A stretch of DNA of 64,000 bases, from the NCBI RefSeq assembly GCF_021654335.1, contig NZ_AP023423.1, positions 1,239,001 to 1,303,000 on the forward strand, read 5' to 3'. Each line of letters opens with the position of its first letter. The first letter of the stretch is position 1. The DNA is from Sideroxyarcus emersonii (GTDB lineage: Bacteria; Pseudomonadota; Gammaproteobacteria; Burkholderiales; Gallionellaceae). The notes below the pieces were generated by a model. It worked only from the letters and a program-made list of their open reading frames with translations, did no database searches and had not been told where the DNA came from. The position numbers and the translations under genes are program-made. Below are positions 28,011-38,232 of the stretch, one piece after another.

Positions 28011-29707
28011 AGCTGAGTGTTAGATTCTATTTGCTGATGACGGCCATATTCCTGAGTTTCAGCCTGGTCTCGTGGCTGGCATTCAGCGACATGGTGAACG
28101 AGATCAACGTGCTGTGGGGGAAGCGATTCGCCGAGCGCCAGGTGTTGTTCGACAAGCATCGGACTCTCTCGCCACTGATACGGGAGATCAAGCTGGCACG
28201 CCAGATGGCAGCCGAACCGGCGTTGCTTGAGATGGCGCTGCACGAAAACGATGCGGCAGTCAGGCGCCGGGCGACCAGGGTGATGGAGCGCTATCGTTTC
28301 GATTTTCGGGATCACAGTTATTTCGCAGCTTTTGCCCGCAGCGGCAACTATTACTTCAACGACTCGGCGGGACAATATTCGGATAGACCGTATCGCTATA
28401 CGCTTTCCCCTCATGAAAAGCGTGACTATTGGTTCTATGCCACCATGAAGAGCGGGGTCGATTACCAGGTCAATCTTGATCCGGATGTGCACCTGGGGGT
28501 GGTGAAAGTCTGGATCAACGTGTTGCTCAAGAGCGGCGGCGAAGTGCTGGGCGTGATCGGTACCGGCATCGACCTGACGGAGTTCCTGAAGGAGAGTGTG
28601 GATATCAACCAGCCCGGGGTGGACACCTTCTTCGTCGACAAGAGCCTGGCCATCCAGCTTTCCGCGGATCCTAAATTGATCGACTATGCGAGCATCGCTA
28701 AAACGGTCGGCGAACGCATCAAGATCGATGTGTTGTTCAAGAATCCGGAGGATATCGAGCGATTGCGACAGACAGCCATCGACCTTGAGAAGCACCAGGG
28801 CGGCGAAGTATCGACCTTGTGGGTGGATTACCGCGGGGAGAAGCGCCTGCTCGGCATGGCCTATTTGCCTGAAGTCGGCTGGTACGACCTGACGCTCATG
28901 GACGAAAGCAGCCTGCAAGTGTTGCGCGGCTTCACCTGGCTGCCCCTGCTGCTGGGGACGATATTCCTCATGGCGATGCTGATACTCGGATTCCTGCTGC
29001 ATCGCTGGGTGCTCAATCCGATCGCCAGGCTGACCAAGGCCACCGAGCATATCCAGCGCGGCAACTACGACATCGAACCGCCGATTGTCGGAAAGGGGGA
29101 GATTTCGGCGCTATCGCGCTCGTTCTGGCAGATGGTCGAATTCGTACGCAATGCCAACGTCGAGCTTGAGCGCAAGGTGAATGAACGTACGCAGGATCTG
29201 CTTCGGTTGACGGAGATCGATTACCTGACGGGGCTGCTGAACAGGCGCGGCATGACGGACAAGCTGGAGAAGGAGGTTGCACGGCAGGCACGCCAGGGTG
29301 GGTCAATGGGGCTGCTGTTGCTGGATCTGGATCATTTCAAACAGGTCAACGACAAATATGGCCATGCTGCGGGCGATCTCGCGATATGTGCTACCGCCAA
29401 CGTATTGCGTTCGATGAAGCGCAGCTATGACTACGCGGGGCGCTGGGGCGGCGAAGAGTTCATGTTGCTGTTGCCGGAGTGCAATGAAGATGAAATGGTC
29501 GCCATTGCCGAACGCATCCGCGAGGCGATCCGGAATCTGCATATTGAAGCAGGGCCCCGGAATTTCTCTTTCACGGTCAGTATCGGCGTGCACTTTCCGA
29601 GCGGCCCGCAGACACTGGACGCGATGCTGCAGCAGGCGGACAAGGCGCTGTATGCGGCGAAGGACGCGGGGCGCGACTGTGTGCGTACTTCCAGGCAACA
29701 ATCCTGA
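28007..29707 (+). CDS. Membrane diguanylate cyclase with extracytoplasmic sensor, HAMP and GGDEF
   Basis: Protein of 566 residues. Membrane segments at about 8-28 and 311-335 enclose a periplasmic Cache-like sensor of about 280 residues (containing YWFYATMKSGVDYQVNLDPD). A HAMP segment (NPIARLTKATEHIQRGNYDI) and a GGDEF domain follow. The active-site motif is GGEEF at about residue 480, a functional variant, and an RXXD inhibitory site (RSYD) lies five residues before it, so product feedback is expected. It is the last gene of the FIST/c-di-GMP run and overlaps the HD-GYP gene by 4 bases. The sensed ligand is unknown. Confidence 0.88.
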   Translation: MKLSVRFYLLMTAIFLSFSLVSWLAFSDMVNEINVLWGKRFAERQVLFDKHRTLSPLIREIKLARQMAAEPALLEMALHENDAAVRRRATRVMERYRFDFRDHSYFAAFARSGNYYFNDSAGQYSDRPYRYTLSPHEKRDYWFYATMKSGVDYQVNLDPDVHLGVVKVWINVLLKSGGEVLGVIGTGIDLTEFLKESVDINQPGVDTFFVDKSLAIQLSADPKLIDYASIAKTVGERIKIDVLFKNPEDIERLRQTAIDLEKHQGGEVSTLWVDYRGEKRLLGMAYLPEVGWYDLTLMDESSLQVLRGFTWLPLLLGTIFLMAMLILGFLLHRWVLNPIARLTKATEHIQRGNYDIEPPIVGKGEISALSRSFWQMVEFVRNANVELERKVNERTQDLLRLTEIDYLTGLLNRRGMTDKLEKEVARQARQGGSMGLLLLDLDHFKQVNDKYGHAAGDLAICATANVLRSMKRSYDYAGRWGGEEFMLLLPECNEDEMVAIAERIREAIRNLHIEAGPRNFSFTVSIGVHFPSGPQTLDAMLQQADKALYAAKDAGRDCVRTSRQQS

Positions 29708-29740
29708 CTGACGCGGCATTCAGCTCGCCGGAGTGGCAAT

Positions 29741-30160
29741 CTATCCCCTGGTGTTCGATTGCGCCTGGAACTGGGTCAGCTCGACCAGCGGCGCCGGTTG
29801 CCAGCCGGGTTTGCGGTGTTCGGCCACGACATTGGTGAAGATGCCGCCGCGCACATAGAACTTGGCGGTGAGGCGCATGAAACGGGGCTGGGTGGCGGCG
29901 ACCAGGTCGTCCAGCACGCGATTGGTCACGTCCTCATGGAAGTGCCCTTCGTTGCGGAACGACCAGATGTAGAGCTTCAGGCTCTTCAATTCCACGCATT
30001 TCCGGTCGGCGATGTAATCCAGGATCAGGGTGGCGAAGTCCGGCTGGCCGGTCTTGGGACACAGGCAGGTGAATTCGGGGATCTCCATGTGGATGTGGTA
30101 ATCGCGTCCGGGTTGCGGGTTGTCGAAGGTCTCCAGGGTTTTGCTGGGTTGCGTGGTCAT
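29741..30160 (-). CDS. queF: QueF, NADPH-dependent preQ0 reductase
   Basis: Reduces 7-cyano-7-deazaguanine (preQ0) to preQ1 in queuosine synthesis. The 139-residue length is that of the short, YkvM-type QueF. The active-site cysteine and motif are in [14 protein letters not shown] (around residue 35), followed by the QueF signature [20 protein letters not shown], and the catalytic aspartate and C-terminal VRGG are present. It is the only queuosine gene in the window and is divergent from smc. No preQ1 riboswitch was recognised upstream. Confidence 0.94.
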   Translation of the reverse strand: MTTQPSKTLETFDNPQPGRDYHIHMEIPEFTCLCPKTGQPDFATLILDYIADRKCVELKSLKLYIWSFRNEGHFHEDVTNRVLDDLVAATQPRFMRLTAKFYVRGGIFTNVVAEHRKPGWQPAPLVELTQFQAQSNTRG

Positions 30161-30189
30161 TTGGTGAGGTTTCCGGCTTGGGTTAGAAT
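30161..30189 (+). promoter_or_regulatory. Putative smc promoter
   Basis: TTGGTG at 30161-30166 and TAGAAT at 30184-30189 with a 17-base spacer, in the 60-base gap between divergent queF and smc. The -10 is followed by GCGG. Confidence 0.45.
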
Positions 30190-30220
30190 GCGGCGCATTA
30201 TATCGTCAGCCTGAGTCAAA

Positions 30221-33200
30221 TTGCGTCTCGCACATATAAAGTTAGCCGGTTTCAAGTCCTTCGTTGATCCCACCCATATCGCGCTGCCGGGCCAGCTCGT
30301 GGGCATCGTCGGCCCCAACGGATGCGGCAAGTCCAACGTCATTGACGCCCTGCGCTGGGTGCTGGGCGAATCGCGCGCCTCGGCGTTGCGCGGCGAATCC
30401 ATGCAGGACGTGATCTTCAACGGCGCCGGTACGCGCAAACCGGTGGCGCGCGCCAGCGTCGAGCTGGTGTTCGACAACTCGCTGGGCAAGGTCGGCGGAC
30501 AGTGGGCGACCTATGCCGAGATCTCCATCAAGCGCGTGCTGCAACGCGACGGCGATTCCAGCTACTACATCAACAACCAGACGGTGCGCCGCAAGGACAT
30601 CACCGACATCTTCCTCGGCACCGGGGTCGGCGCGCGCGCCTATGCCATCATCGAACAGGGCATGATCTCGCGCATCATCGAGGCCAAGCCCGAGGAGTTG
30701 AGGGTGTTCCTGGAAGAAGCGGCGGGCGTGTCCAAATACCGCGACCGCCGCCGCGAGACCGAGTTGCGTCTGGGCGATACGCGCGACAACCTGCTGCGCG
30801 TCAGCGACATCCTGCAGGAGCTCGACAAACAGCTGGTGCATCTGGGCGGACAGGCGGAGGTGGCCAAGACCTATCGCGAGCTGGAAGCCCGGCGCGAGAC
30901 CACGCAAAAGCTGCTGTGGCTGGTGAACAAGCAGGAGGCAGAAGCGCGCCGGGCCCGTCTGGCGCAGCAAGTCGAAAAGACCAGGAACGACCTGGAAGCA
31001 GAGATCGCCAAGTTGCGCGAAGTGGAGGCAAAACTGGAAACCGCGCGCAGCGAGCATTTCGGCCTGTCCGATGCGCTGCACGCCAAGCAGGGCGAGCTGT
31101 ACGAGAGCAATGCCGAAGTGCTGCGGCTGGAGCAGCAGATCGCATTCATCGTCGAACAGCGCAACCGCCTGTCGCAACAGATCCAGAACGGCGAGCGCCA
31201 GATCGCTCAGCAGCAGACGCAGTTGCAGGGCCTGCGCACTTTGCGCACGCACTGGCAGCAACAGCAGGAAGACGCCGCTGTGCGCGTGGCAACTTGCGAG
31301 AACCGCAGCGAAGTGGAGGCACAAAGCCTGCCGCAAGTCGAAGAGGCGGCACGCGTGGCGCAGGAACGCCTCAATTCGATGCAGCGCGAGCAGATGCTGA
31401 TCCAGCAGCAACTGCAGATATTCGAGACCCAGCGCGGCCATGTGCAGGGCAATATGCAACAACTGGACGGTCGTCGTTCGCGCCTGATGCTGGAGCGCGA
31501 CAACCTGCCTCAAGTGGATACCGATTTGCTGGAGCAGAACCAGCAACAGCTCGCCGAGATGCAGGCCGAGTACGAGATGCAGCAGCAGCAGCTGGCTGAA
31601 TTGCAGGAGCGTCTGCCGCTGGCCGATGCAGAACGCCGCCGGCAGCGCGATGCGGTGCAGGAACTGGGGCGCCTGCTGGCGCAGACCGAGGCGCGCCTGA
31701 ATGCGCTGCAGCAGCTGCAGGCCCAGCTCGACAACGACAAGAACCTGAAAGCCTGGCTGGCGCGGCACGAGCTGGACCATGCGCCGCGCCTGTGGCAATC
31801 CATCAGTATCGAGCCGGGGTGGGAAGATGCGCTGGAGGCGGTGCTGCGCGAGCGCATCAACGCGCTGGCCTTGCCGCACCTGGAAGATGCGGCAGGCTGG
31901 AACGAGGCGCCTCCGGCCAAGCTGGCGGTGTATGCGGCGGATGGCTCGCGCCGGAACGATGCAGGTGCGCATGCCGGCCTGACACCGCTGGCGAACTACG
32001 TGCGCTGCCAGGATGCACAGGCTGCTCCTGTAGTGCAGGACTGGCTGGCGGGGGTATATGCCGTATCGAATCTGCACGAGGCGTTGAATCAGCGCAGCAG
32101 CCTGCCGGCCGGAGCCTGGCTGGTGACGGCGCAAGGCCACCTGGTCGGTGCGCACAGCGTGCTGTTCCACGCGCCGGACAGCCAGTTGCACGGCGTGCTG
32201 GCTCGTCAGCGCGAGATCGAACAATTGCAGCAGGAAGCGCAGCAGCGCAGTGCGGCGCTGGAGCAGGGCAAGCAGCAATCCGCTGCGGCAGAGGAGGCCT
32301 ATCACACTGTGGAAGGCCGCATCGCCCCGTTGCGCAGTTCCGTCAGCGAATTGCAACAGCGCCAGCACGGCATACAGATGCAGAACCTGAAACTGACCCA
32401 GGCCAACGAGCGCACGCAGGAACGCAACGTGCAGATCGCGCAGGAGCTGGAGGAGCTGGCGGACCGTATTGCCAACGAACAGCGTCAGATGGAAGAGATC
32501 GCCGAGCAGATGGCGATCCAGCGCGAGAAGCTGTCGTCGCAGCAGATGGAGAGCGATCAGGCGCGGCAGCAGGCCGGAACCCAGGACAACCTGTTGCGCG
32601 AGCAGCGCGACCGTGCGCAGAAGGCGCAGCACGAATTGCAGGAAGCGCGTTTCTTCGCCAAGACCTGCGCCGAGAAACTGGCCGACCTGGAGCAGAACCT
32701 GAAGCAGCACGGCGAGACGCTGACACAACTCGAAGAGGCGCTGGCGCACAGCCGCAACGAGCAGGCCAACCTCAGCGAGGGTGATGCCGACCAGCAGCTG
32801 CAAGCGGCGTTGCAGCAGCGGCAGGTGAAAGAGCAGGTGCTGGCCGAGGCGCGCAACAATCTCGAAAACGCGACCATGAACCTGAACCGCATGGAACAGG
32901 AACGCATGCTGTGCGAGCAAAAATTGAATCCGCTGCGCGAGAAAGTGAGCGAGATCACGCTGAAGGAGCAGGAAGCCCGGATTCAGTTCGAACAATGGGC
33001 AGAACAGCTGCAAGGCGTGGACGAGGAGCCGTTGCTGCCGCTGATCGAAGGCGCCAAGGCCGGTGGTTTGCAGAACGAACTGACGCGCCTCGGCAACGAG
33101 ATCACGGCATTAGGGGCGGTGAATCTGGCCGCGCTGGAAGAGTTGCAGTCGGCACAGGAGCGCAAGACTTATCTGGATGCGCAGGCGAAAGACCTGAACG

Positions 33201-33751
33201 AGGCGATCGAGACGCTGGAGGATGCGATCCGCCGCATCGACAAGGAGTCGCGCGACCTGCTGATGGCGACCTACGATGAGGTGAACCGCCATCTGTCCGA
33301 GCTGTTCCCGATCCTGTTCGGCGGCGGCGATGCGAAACTGGTGCTTACCGGCGACGAGATCCTCGACAGTGGGGTACAGGTGATGGCGCATCCGCCCGGC
33401 AAGAAGAACGCTTCCATCCACCTGCTGTCTGGCGGCGAGAAGGCGCTGACGGCTATTTCACTGGTGTTCTCGCTGTTCCAGCTGAATCCGGCACCGTTCT
33501 GCGTGCTGGACGAGGTGGATGCGCCGCTGGACGATACCAATACCGAGCGGCTGTGCAAGCTGATCCAGAAAATGTCGGACAAGACGCAGTTCGTCTACAT
33601 CAGCCACAACAAGATCACCATGGAGATGGCGCAGCAGCTGGTCGGGGTGACCATGCAGGAGCGCGGCGTCTCCAAGGTGGTGTCGGTGGATATCGAAGAG
33701 GCGATGAAGCTGCGCGAGGATGCCGGCGGCAAGGCTGCAGTCGCAGCCTAA
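30221..33751 (+). CDS. smc: SMC, chromosome segregation ATPase
   Basis: Structural-maintenance-of-chromosomes protein of 1176 residues, the normal size. It has Walker A GPNGCGKS at residues 31-38 in the N-terminal head, long coiled-coil arms (about 170-500 and 670-1010), a hinge around 515-660, and the C-terminal head with the signature LLSGGEKALTAISLVFS at about 1067 and Walker B FCVLDEVDAPLDD. It dimerises and, with ScpA/ScpB (not in this window), organises newly replicated DNA. The start is a TTG giving MRLAHIKLAGFKSFVDPT, which matches the family N-terminus exactly. It ends tail-to-tail with the next gene, the two stop codons overlapping. Confidence 0.97.
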   Translation: MRLAHIKLAGFKSFVDPTHIALPGQLVGIVGPNGCGKSNVIDALRWVLGESRASALRGESMQDVIFNGAGTRKPVARASVELVFDNSLGKVGGQWATYAEISIKRVLQRDGDSSYYINNQTVRRKDITDIFLGTGVGARAYAIIEQGMISRIIEAKPEELRVFLEEAAGVSKYRDRRRETELRLGDTRDNLLRVSDILQELDKQLVHLGGQAEVAKTYRELEARRETTQKLLWLVNKQEAEARRARLAQQVEKTRNDLEAEIAKLREVEAKLETARSEHFGLSDALHAKQGELYESNAEVLRLEQQIAFIVEQRNRLSQQIQNGERQIAQQQTQLQGLRTLRTHWQQQQEDAAVRVATCENRSEVEAQSLPQVEEAARVAQERLNSMQREQMLIQQQLQIFETQRGHVQGNMQQLDGRRSRLMLERDNLPQVDTDLLEQNQQQLAEMQAEYEMQQQQLAELQERLPLADAERRRQRDAVQELGRLLAQTEARLNALQQLQAQLDNDKNLKAWLARHELDHAPRLWQSISIEPGWEDALEAVLRERINALALPHLEDAAGWNEAPPAKLAVYAADGSRRNDAGAHAGLTPLANYVRCQDAQAAPVVQDWLAGVYAVSNLHEALNQRSSLPAGAWLVTAQGHLVGAHSVLFHAPDSQLHGVLARQREIEQLQQEAQQRSAALEQGKQQSAAAEEAYHTVEGRIAPLRSSVSELQQRQHGIQMQNLKLTQANERTQERNVQIAQELEELADRIANEQRQMEEIAEQMAIQREKLSSQQMESDQARQQAGTQDNLLREQRDRAQKAQHELQEARFFAKTCAEKLADLEQNLKQHGETLTQLEEALAHSRNEQANLSEGDADQQLQAALQQRQVKEQVLAEARNNLENATMNLNRMEQERMLCEQKLNPLREKVSEITLKEQEARIQFEQWAEQLQGVDEEPLLPLIEGAKAGGLQNELTRLGNEITALGAVNLAALEELQSAQERKTYLDAQAKDLNEAIETLEDAIRRIDKESRDLLMATYDEVNRHLSELFPILFGGGDAKLVLTGDEILDSGVQVMAHPPGKKNASIHLLSGGEKALTAISLVFSLFQLNPAPFCVLDEVDAPLDDTNTERLCKLIQKMSDKTQFVYISHNKITMEMAQQLVGVTMQERGVSKVVSVDIEEAMKLREDAGGKAAVAA

Positions 33752-34200
33752 TTGCAGTTTTCCCGGATCGCCTTGCGTGCATTCTCCAGGTTCTGGGTGC
33801 GAGACGCATCGTCCATGATGGTGCGGTCGCCGTTTGCGTCATAGGTCGAGATGCGCGGGCTGTCTTCCAGGATGCGTGCATTTTCGCGGGCGGCAGCACA
33901 GTTGTTCTTCTTGGCCTCGGCCTGCTTGTCCTGCTCGGCCTGTTTCTTGGCCGCATCGTCTTTCTGCTGCCGGGCCTTCTTCCACTCGGCTTCGCGTTCT
34001 ATATAAGTCTTGGACACGGAACTGGCCGGGGCATCTGCCGTGCCTTTGCCGGCGATGTCGCGTACCGTTTGGGCGGCCACATCGGGCGGCGGCGTGTCGG
34101 AATAATGAACCTTGCCGTCGGCGTCGACCCATTTGCTGAGCCCGGCATGGGCATTCAGGGCGAATAAAGCCAGTACCAGCGTTGCAAGAAAGTGCCTCAT
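33748..34200 (-). CDS. DUF4124 domain-containing exported protein
   Basis: Protein of 150 residues with a Sec signal peptide (MRHFLATLVLALFALNAHA) followed at once by the DUF4124 signature GLSKWVDADGKVHYSDTPPP. The remainder is a Lys/Ala/Gln-rich probable coiled coil ending ENARKAIRENCN. Function of the family is unknown; such proteins are common in beta- and gammaproteobacteria and are envelope-located. Its stop codon overlaps the smc stop on the other strand. Confidence 0.82.
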   Translation of the reverse strand: MRHFLATLVLALFALNAHAGLSKWVDADGKVHYSDTPPPDVAAQTVRDIAGKGTADAPASSVSKTYIEREAEWKKARQQKDDAAKKQAEQDKQAEAKKNNCAAARENARILEDSPRISTYDANGDRTIMDDASRTQNLENARKAIRENCN

Positions 34201-34338
34201 TGGGATTCCTCCGGTGAATTTATGGTTGCGAAACTAGCTGTTAATTTGTCTCGCGTCAATTTATGATAGCGCCCGAGTTTTACCCGCCCCCTGATCGCAG
34301 GGTTCCGGGAATGACAACTAGCGGAGCCGCAAGCCGAA

Positions 34339-35013
34339 ATGTCACACACACATTCGCCGACTGGGATCAATCAGGATTACTTCCAGGTGGAAAAGAATCA
34401 GGATCTGGCGCTTCGGCTATTTCGATACTACTACCGTGCCCACCAGAATACCGGCAAGCTGTTCGACGATGTGCCGGATTTCTTCCTGGTCGACCCCGCC
34501 GTGCTCAACGGCGCCGAACTGACGACGCGCGCTTCCGACAAACTGATACTCGACGATTGCATCCATCGGGCGCAGGAGCGCCAGGGTTACGTGGGAGTGA
34601 GCAAGCGCAAGAATCCCAAACTGAACTATTACTGGCTGGAATTGACGGTGTTGCCTTTCATGCTGGGCGATTCGGTGACGGAGAACAACCGGAGCGAGTT
34701 TTTCCACGTCCTCAGCAATTTCATCGAATATACCAAGCAGCACCCCAAGGCTTATGGCGATATCACGGCGGAGATCGATTCCGACAAAGATCTTGCCCTG
34801 ATGCTGAAGGAGATCAACAAGCAGGGGGGCAGCCTGAATGCATTGCTGGCGATCTATGCCCTGGAAAGGCTGGTCCGTTTCAATGCAAACTGGCCGATCA
34901 GCGAAGTCAACAAGTTGTTGATGACGCTGAAGGACAACGACCAGAGCTGGTGCGAAGTGTTCTTCGAGTACCTGATCTATGTCATGGGCAGGAAAGGCAA
35001 AGGCGGCGGGTAA
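34339..35013 (+). CDS. Hypothetical protein, 224 residues
   Basis: Not recognised. The product has no signal peptide or membrane segment and looks like a soluble, mainly helical protein; it is rich in aromatic residues in its first half (DYFQVEKNQDLALRLFRYYY, YYWLELTVLPFMLG) and ends in a Gly/Lys tail (GRKGKGGG). No nucleotide-binding or catalytic motif is seen. The start ATG gives MSHTHSPTGINQ; the long reading frame in the +2 register over the same bases is a shadow. It stands between the divergent DUF4124 gene and guaB, with the guaB -10 element starting 30 bases after its stop codon. Confidence 0.65.
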   Translation: MSHTHSPTGINQDYFQVEKNQDLALRLFRYYYRAHQNTGKLFDDVPDFFLVDPAVLNGAELTTRASDKLILDDCIHRAQERQGYVGVSKRKNPKLNYYWLELTVLPFMLGDSVTENNRSEFFHVLSNFIEYTKQHPKAYGDITAEIDSDKDLALMLKEINKQGGSLNALLAIYALERLVRFNANWPISEVNKLLMTLKDNDQSWCEVFFEYLIYVMGRKGKGGG

Positions 35014-36534
<1,521 letters not shown>

Positions 36535-36549
36535 CGACATGAAAAAGAT

Positions 36550-36605
36550 GAAGGGGGAAGAGAGAGGGGCAATTGCCGGGATCACTCTTCCCCCTTCTCT
36601 TTTTT
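36550..36605 (+). terminator. Rho-independent terminator or attenuator between guaB and guaA
   Basis: Perfect 13-base stem, GAAGGGGGAAGAG at 36550-36562 with CTCTTCCCCCTTC at 36585-36597, a 22-base loop and a T-rich tail (TCTCTTTTTT). It lies 16 bases after the guaB stop and 18 bases before guaA, so it should reduce readthrough into guaA, or be conditional. Confidence 0.75.
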
Positions 36606-36623
36606 CCATCACGGTTCCTGAAC

Positions 36624-38204
36624 ATGCATAAAAAAATCCTGATTCTCGATTTCGGCTCCCAATACACCCAGCTCATCGCCCGCCGCGTGCGCGAGACCCA
36701 TGTCTATTGCGAGCTGCACCCGTGGGACATGAGCGAAGCGGATATCCGCGCGTTCGCTCCGGCAGGCATCATCCTGTCCGGCGGACCGAATTCCGTCTAT
36801 GAGGAAGAAACGCCCAAAGCGCCGCAGGTGGTGTTCCAGCTGGGCGTGCCGGTATTCGGCATCTGCTACGGCATGCAGACCATGGCGGCGCAACTGGGCG
36901 GCAAGGTCGAGAGCGGCAAGGTGCGCGAGTTCGGTTATGCCGAGATCCGCGCGCAAGGGCATTCCAAACTGTTCGACGGCATCCAGGACAAGACCAACGC
37001 GGCAGGCCACGGCCTGCTCGATGTATGGATGAGTCACGGCGACAAGGTGACGGCGCTGCCGCCCGGTTTCTCGGTGATCGCTTCCAACGCAGCCACGCCG
37101 TTTGCTGCGATGGCGGACGAGTCGCGTCGTTATTATGCGGTGCAGTTCCATCCGGAAGTCACGCACACCTACCAGGGCAAGGCCATCATCGGACGCTTTG
37201 TGCACGACATCTGCGGTTGCGGGCAGGATTGGAACATGCCGGACTACATTGCCGAGGCGGTGGCGAAGATCAAGGCGCAAGTTGGCAACGAAGAGGTCAT
37301 CCTCGGCCTGTCCGGCGGCGTGGATTCGTCCGTGGCAGCGGCGCTGATCCACCGCGCCATCGGCGACCAGCTCACCTGCGTGTTCGTCGACAACGGCCTG
37401 CTGCGCCTGAACGAAGGCGCGCAGGTGATGGAAACGTTCGCGAAGAACCTGCACATGAAGGTCATCCATGTCGACGCCAGCGGCGAATTCATGAAGCATC
37501 TGGCCGGGGTCAGCGATCCCGAGCAGAAGCGCAAGATCATTGGCCGCGAGTTCGTCGAAGTGTTCCAGCGCGAATCGGCCAAGCTGAAACAGGCCAAATG
37601 GCTGGCACAGGGCACCATCTATCCGGACGTGATCGAATCGGCCAGCGCAAAGACCAAGAAGGCGCACACCATCAAGTCGCACCACAACGTCGGCGGCCTG
37701 CCGGAATCCATGCACCTCAAGCTGCTGGAGCCGTTGCGCGAGCTGTTCAAGGACGAAGTGCGCGAACTCGGCGTGGCGCTGGGGCTGCCGGCCGACATGG
37801 TGTACCGCCATCCGTTTCCCGGCCCCGGCCTGGGCGTGCGCATCCTCGGCGAGGTGAAACGCGAGTATGCCGAGCTGCTGCGTCGTGCCGACGCCATCTT
37901 CATCGAAGAATTGCGCAACACCAGGGATGCCGACGGCAAGAGCTGGTACGACAAGACCTCGCAGGCATTCACCGTATTCCTGCCGGTGAAGTCGGTCGGC
38001 GTGATGGGCGACGGCCGCACCTACGAATGGGTGGTGTCGCTGCGCGCGGTGCAGACGCAGGACTTCATGACCGCGCACTGGGCGCACCTGCCGTACGATT
38101 TGCTGGGCAAGGTTTCCAACCGCATCATCAATGAAGTGCGCGGCATCAACCGGGTGGTCTATGACATCTCAGGCAAGCCGCCCGCGACCATCGAGTGGGA
38201 GTGA
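36624..38204 (+). CDS. guaA: GuaA, GMP synthase (glutamine-hydrolysing)
   Basis: Converts XMP to GMP using glutamine and ATP. The 526-residue protein has an N-terminal class I glutamine amidotransferase domain with the catalytic cysteine in [13 protein letters not shown] and the His/Glu of QFHPEVTHT, the ATP pyrophosphatase P-loop [16 protein letters not shown] and the C-terminal dimerisation domain with [15 protein letters not shown]. The ATG at 36624 gives [19 protein letters not shown], matching the family start. It lies 89 bases after guaB. Confidence 0.97.
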   Translation: MHKKILILDFGSQYTQLIARRVRETHVYCELHPWDMSEADIRAFAPAGIILSGGPNSVYEEETPKAPQVVFQLGVPVFGICYGMQTMAAQLGGKVESGKVREFGYAEIRAQGHSKLFDGIQDKTNAAGHGLLDVWMSHGDKVTALPPGFSVIASNAATPFAAMADESRRYYAVQFHPEVTHTYQGKAIIGRFVHDICGCGQDWNMPDYIAEAVAKIKAQVGNEEVILGLSGGVDSSVAAALIHRAIGDQLTCVFVDNGLLRLNEGAQVMETFAKNLHMKVIHVDASGEFMKHLAGVSDPEQKRKIIGREFVEVFQRESAKLKQAKWLAQGTIYPDVIESASAKTKKAHTIKSHHNVGGLPESMHLKLLEPLRELFKDEVRELGVALGLPADMVYRHPFPGPGLGVRILGEVKREYAELLRRADAIFIEELRNTRDADGKSWYDKTSQAFTVFLPVKSVGVMGDGRTYEWVVSLRAVQTQDFMTAHWAHLPYDLLGKVSNRIINEVRGINRVVYDISGKPPATIEWE

Positions 38205-38232
38205 GATGGTCGCGGGGGTGGATGATTAACTG

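Noticed and set aside
30242..33013. Very long open frame (923 codons) on the minus strand opposite smc
   Set aside because: It is antisense to the smc gene, Leu/Gln/His-rich with no recognisable domain, and arises from the codon bias of the coiled-coil arms. smc is unambiguous.
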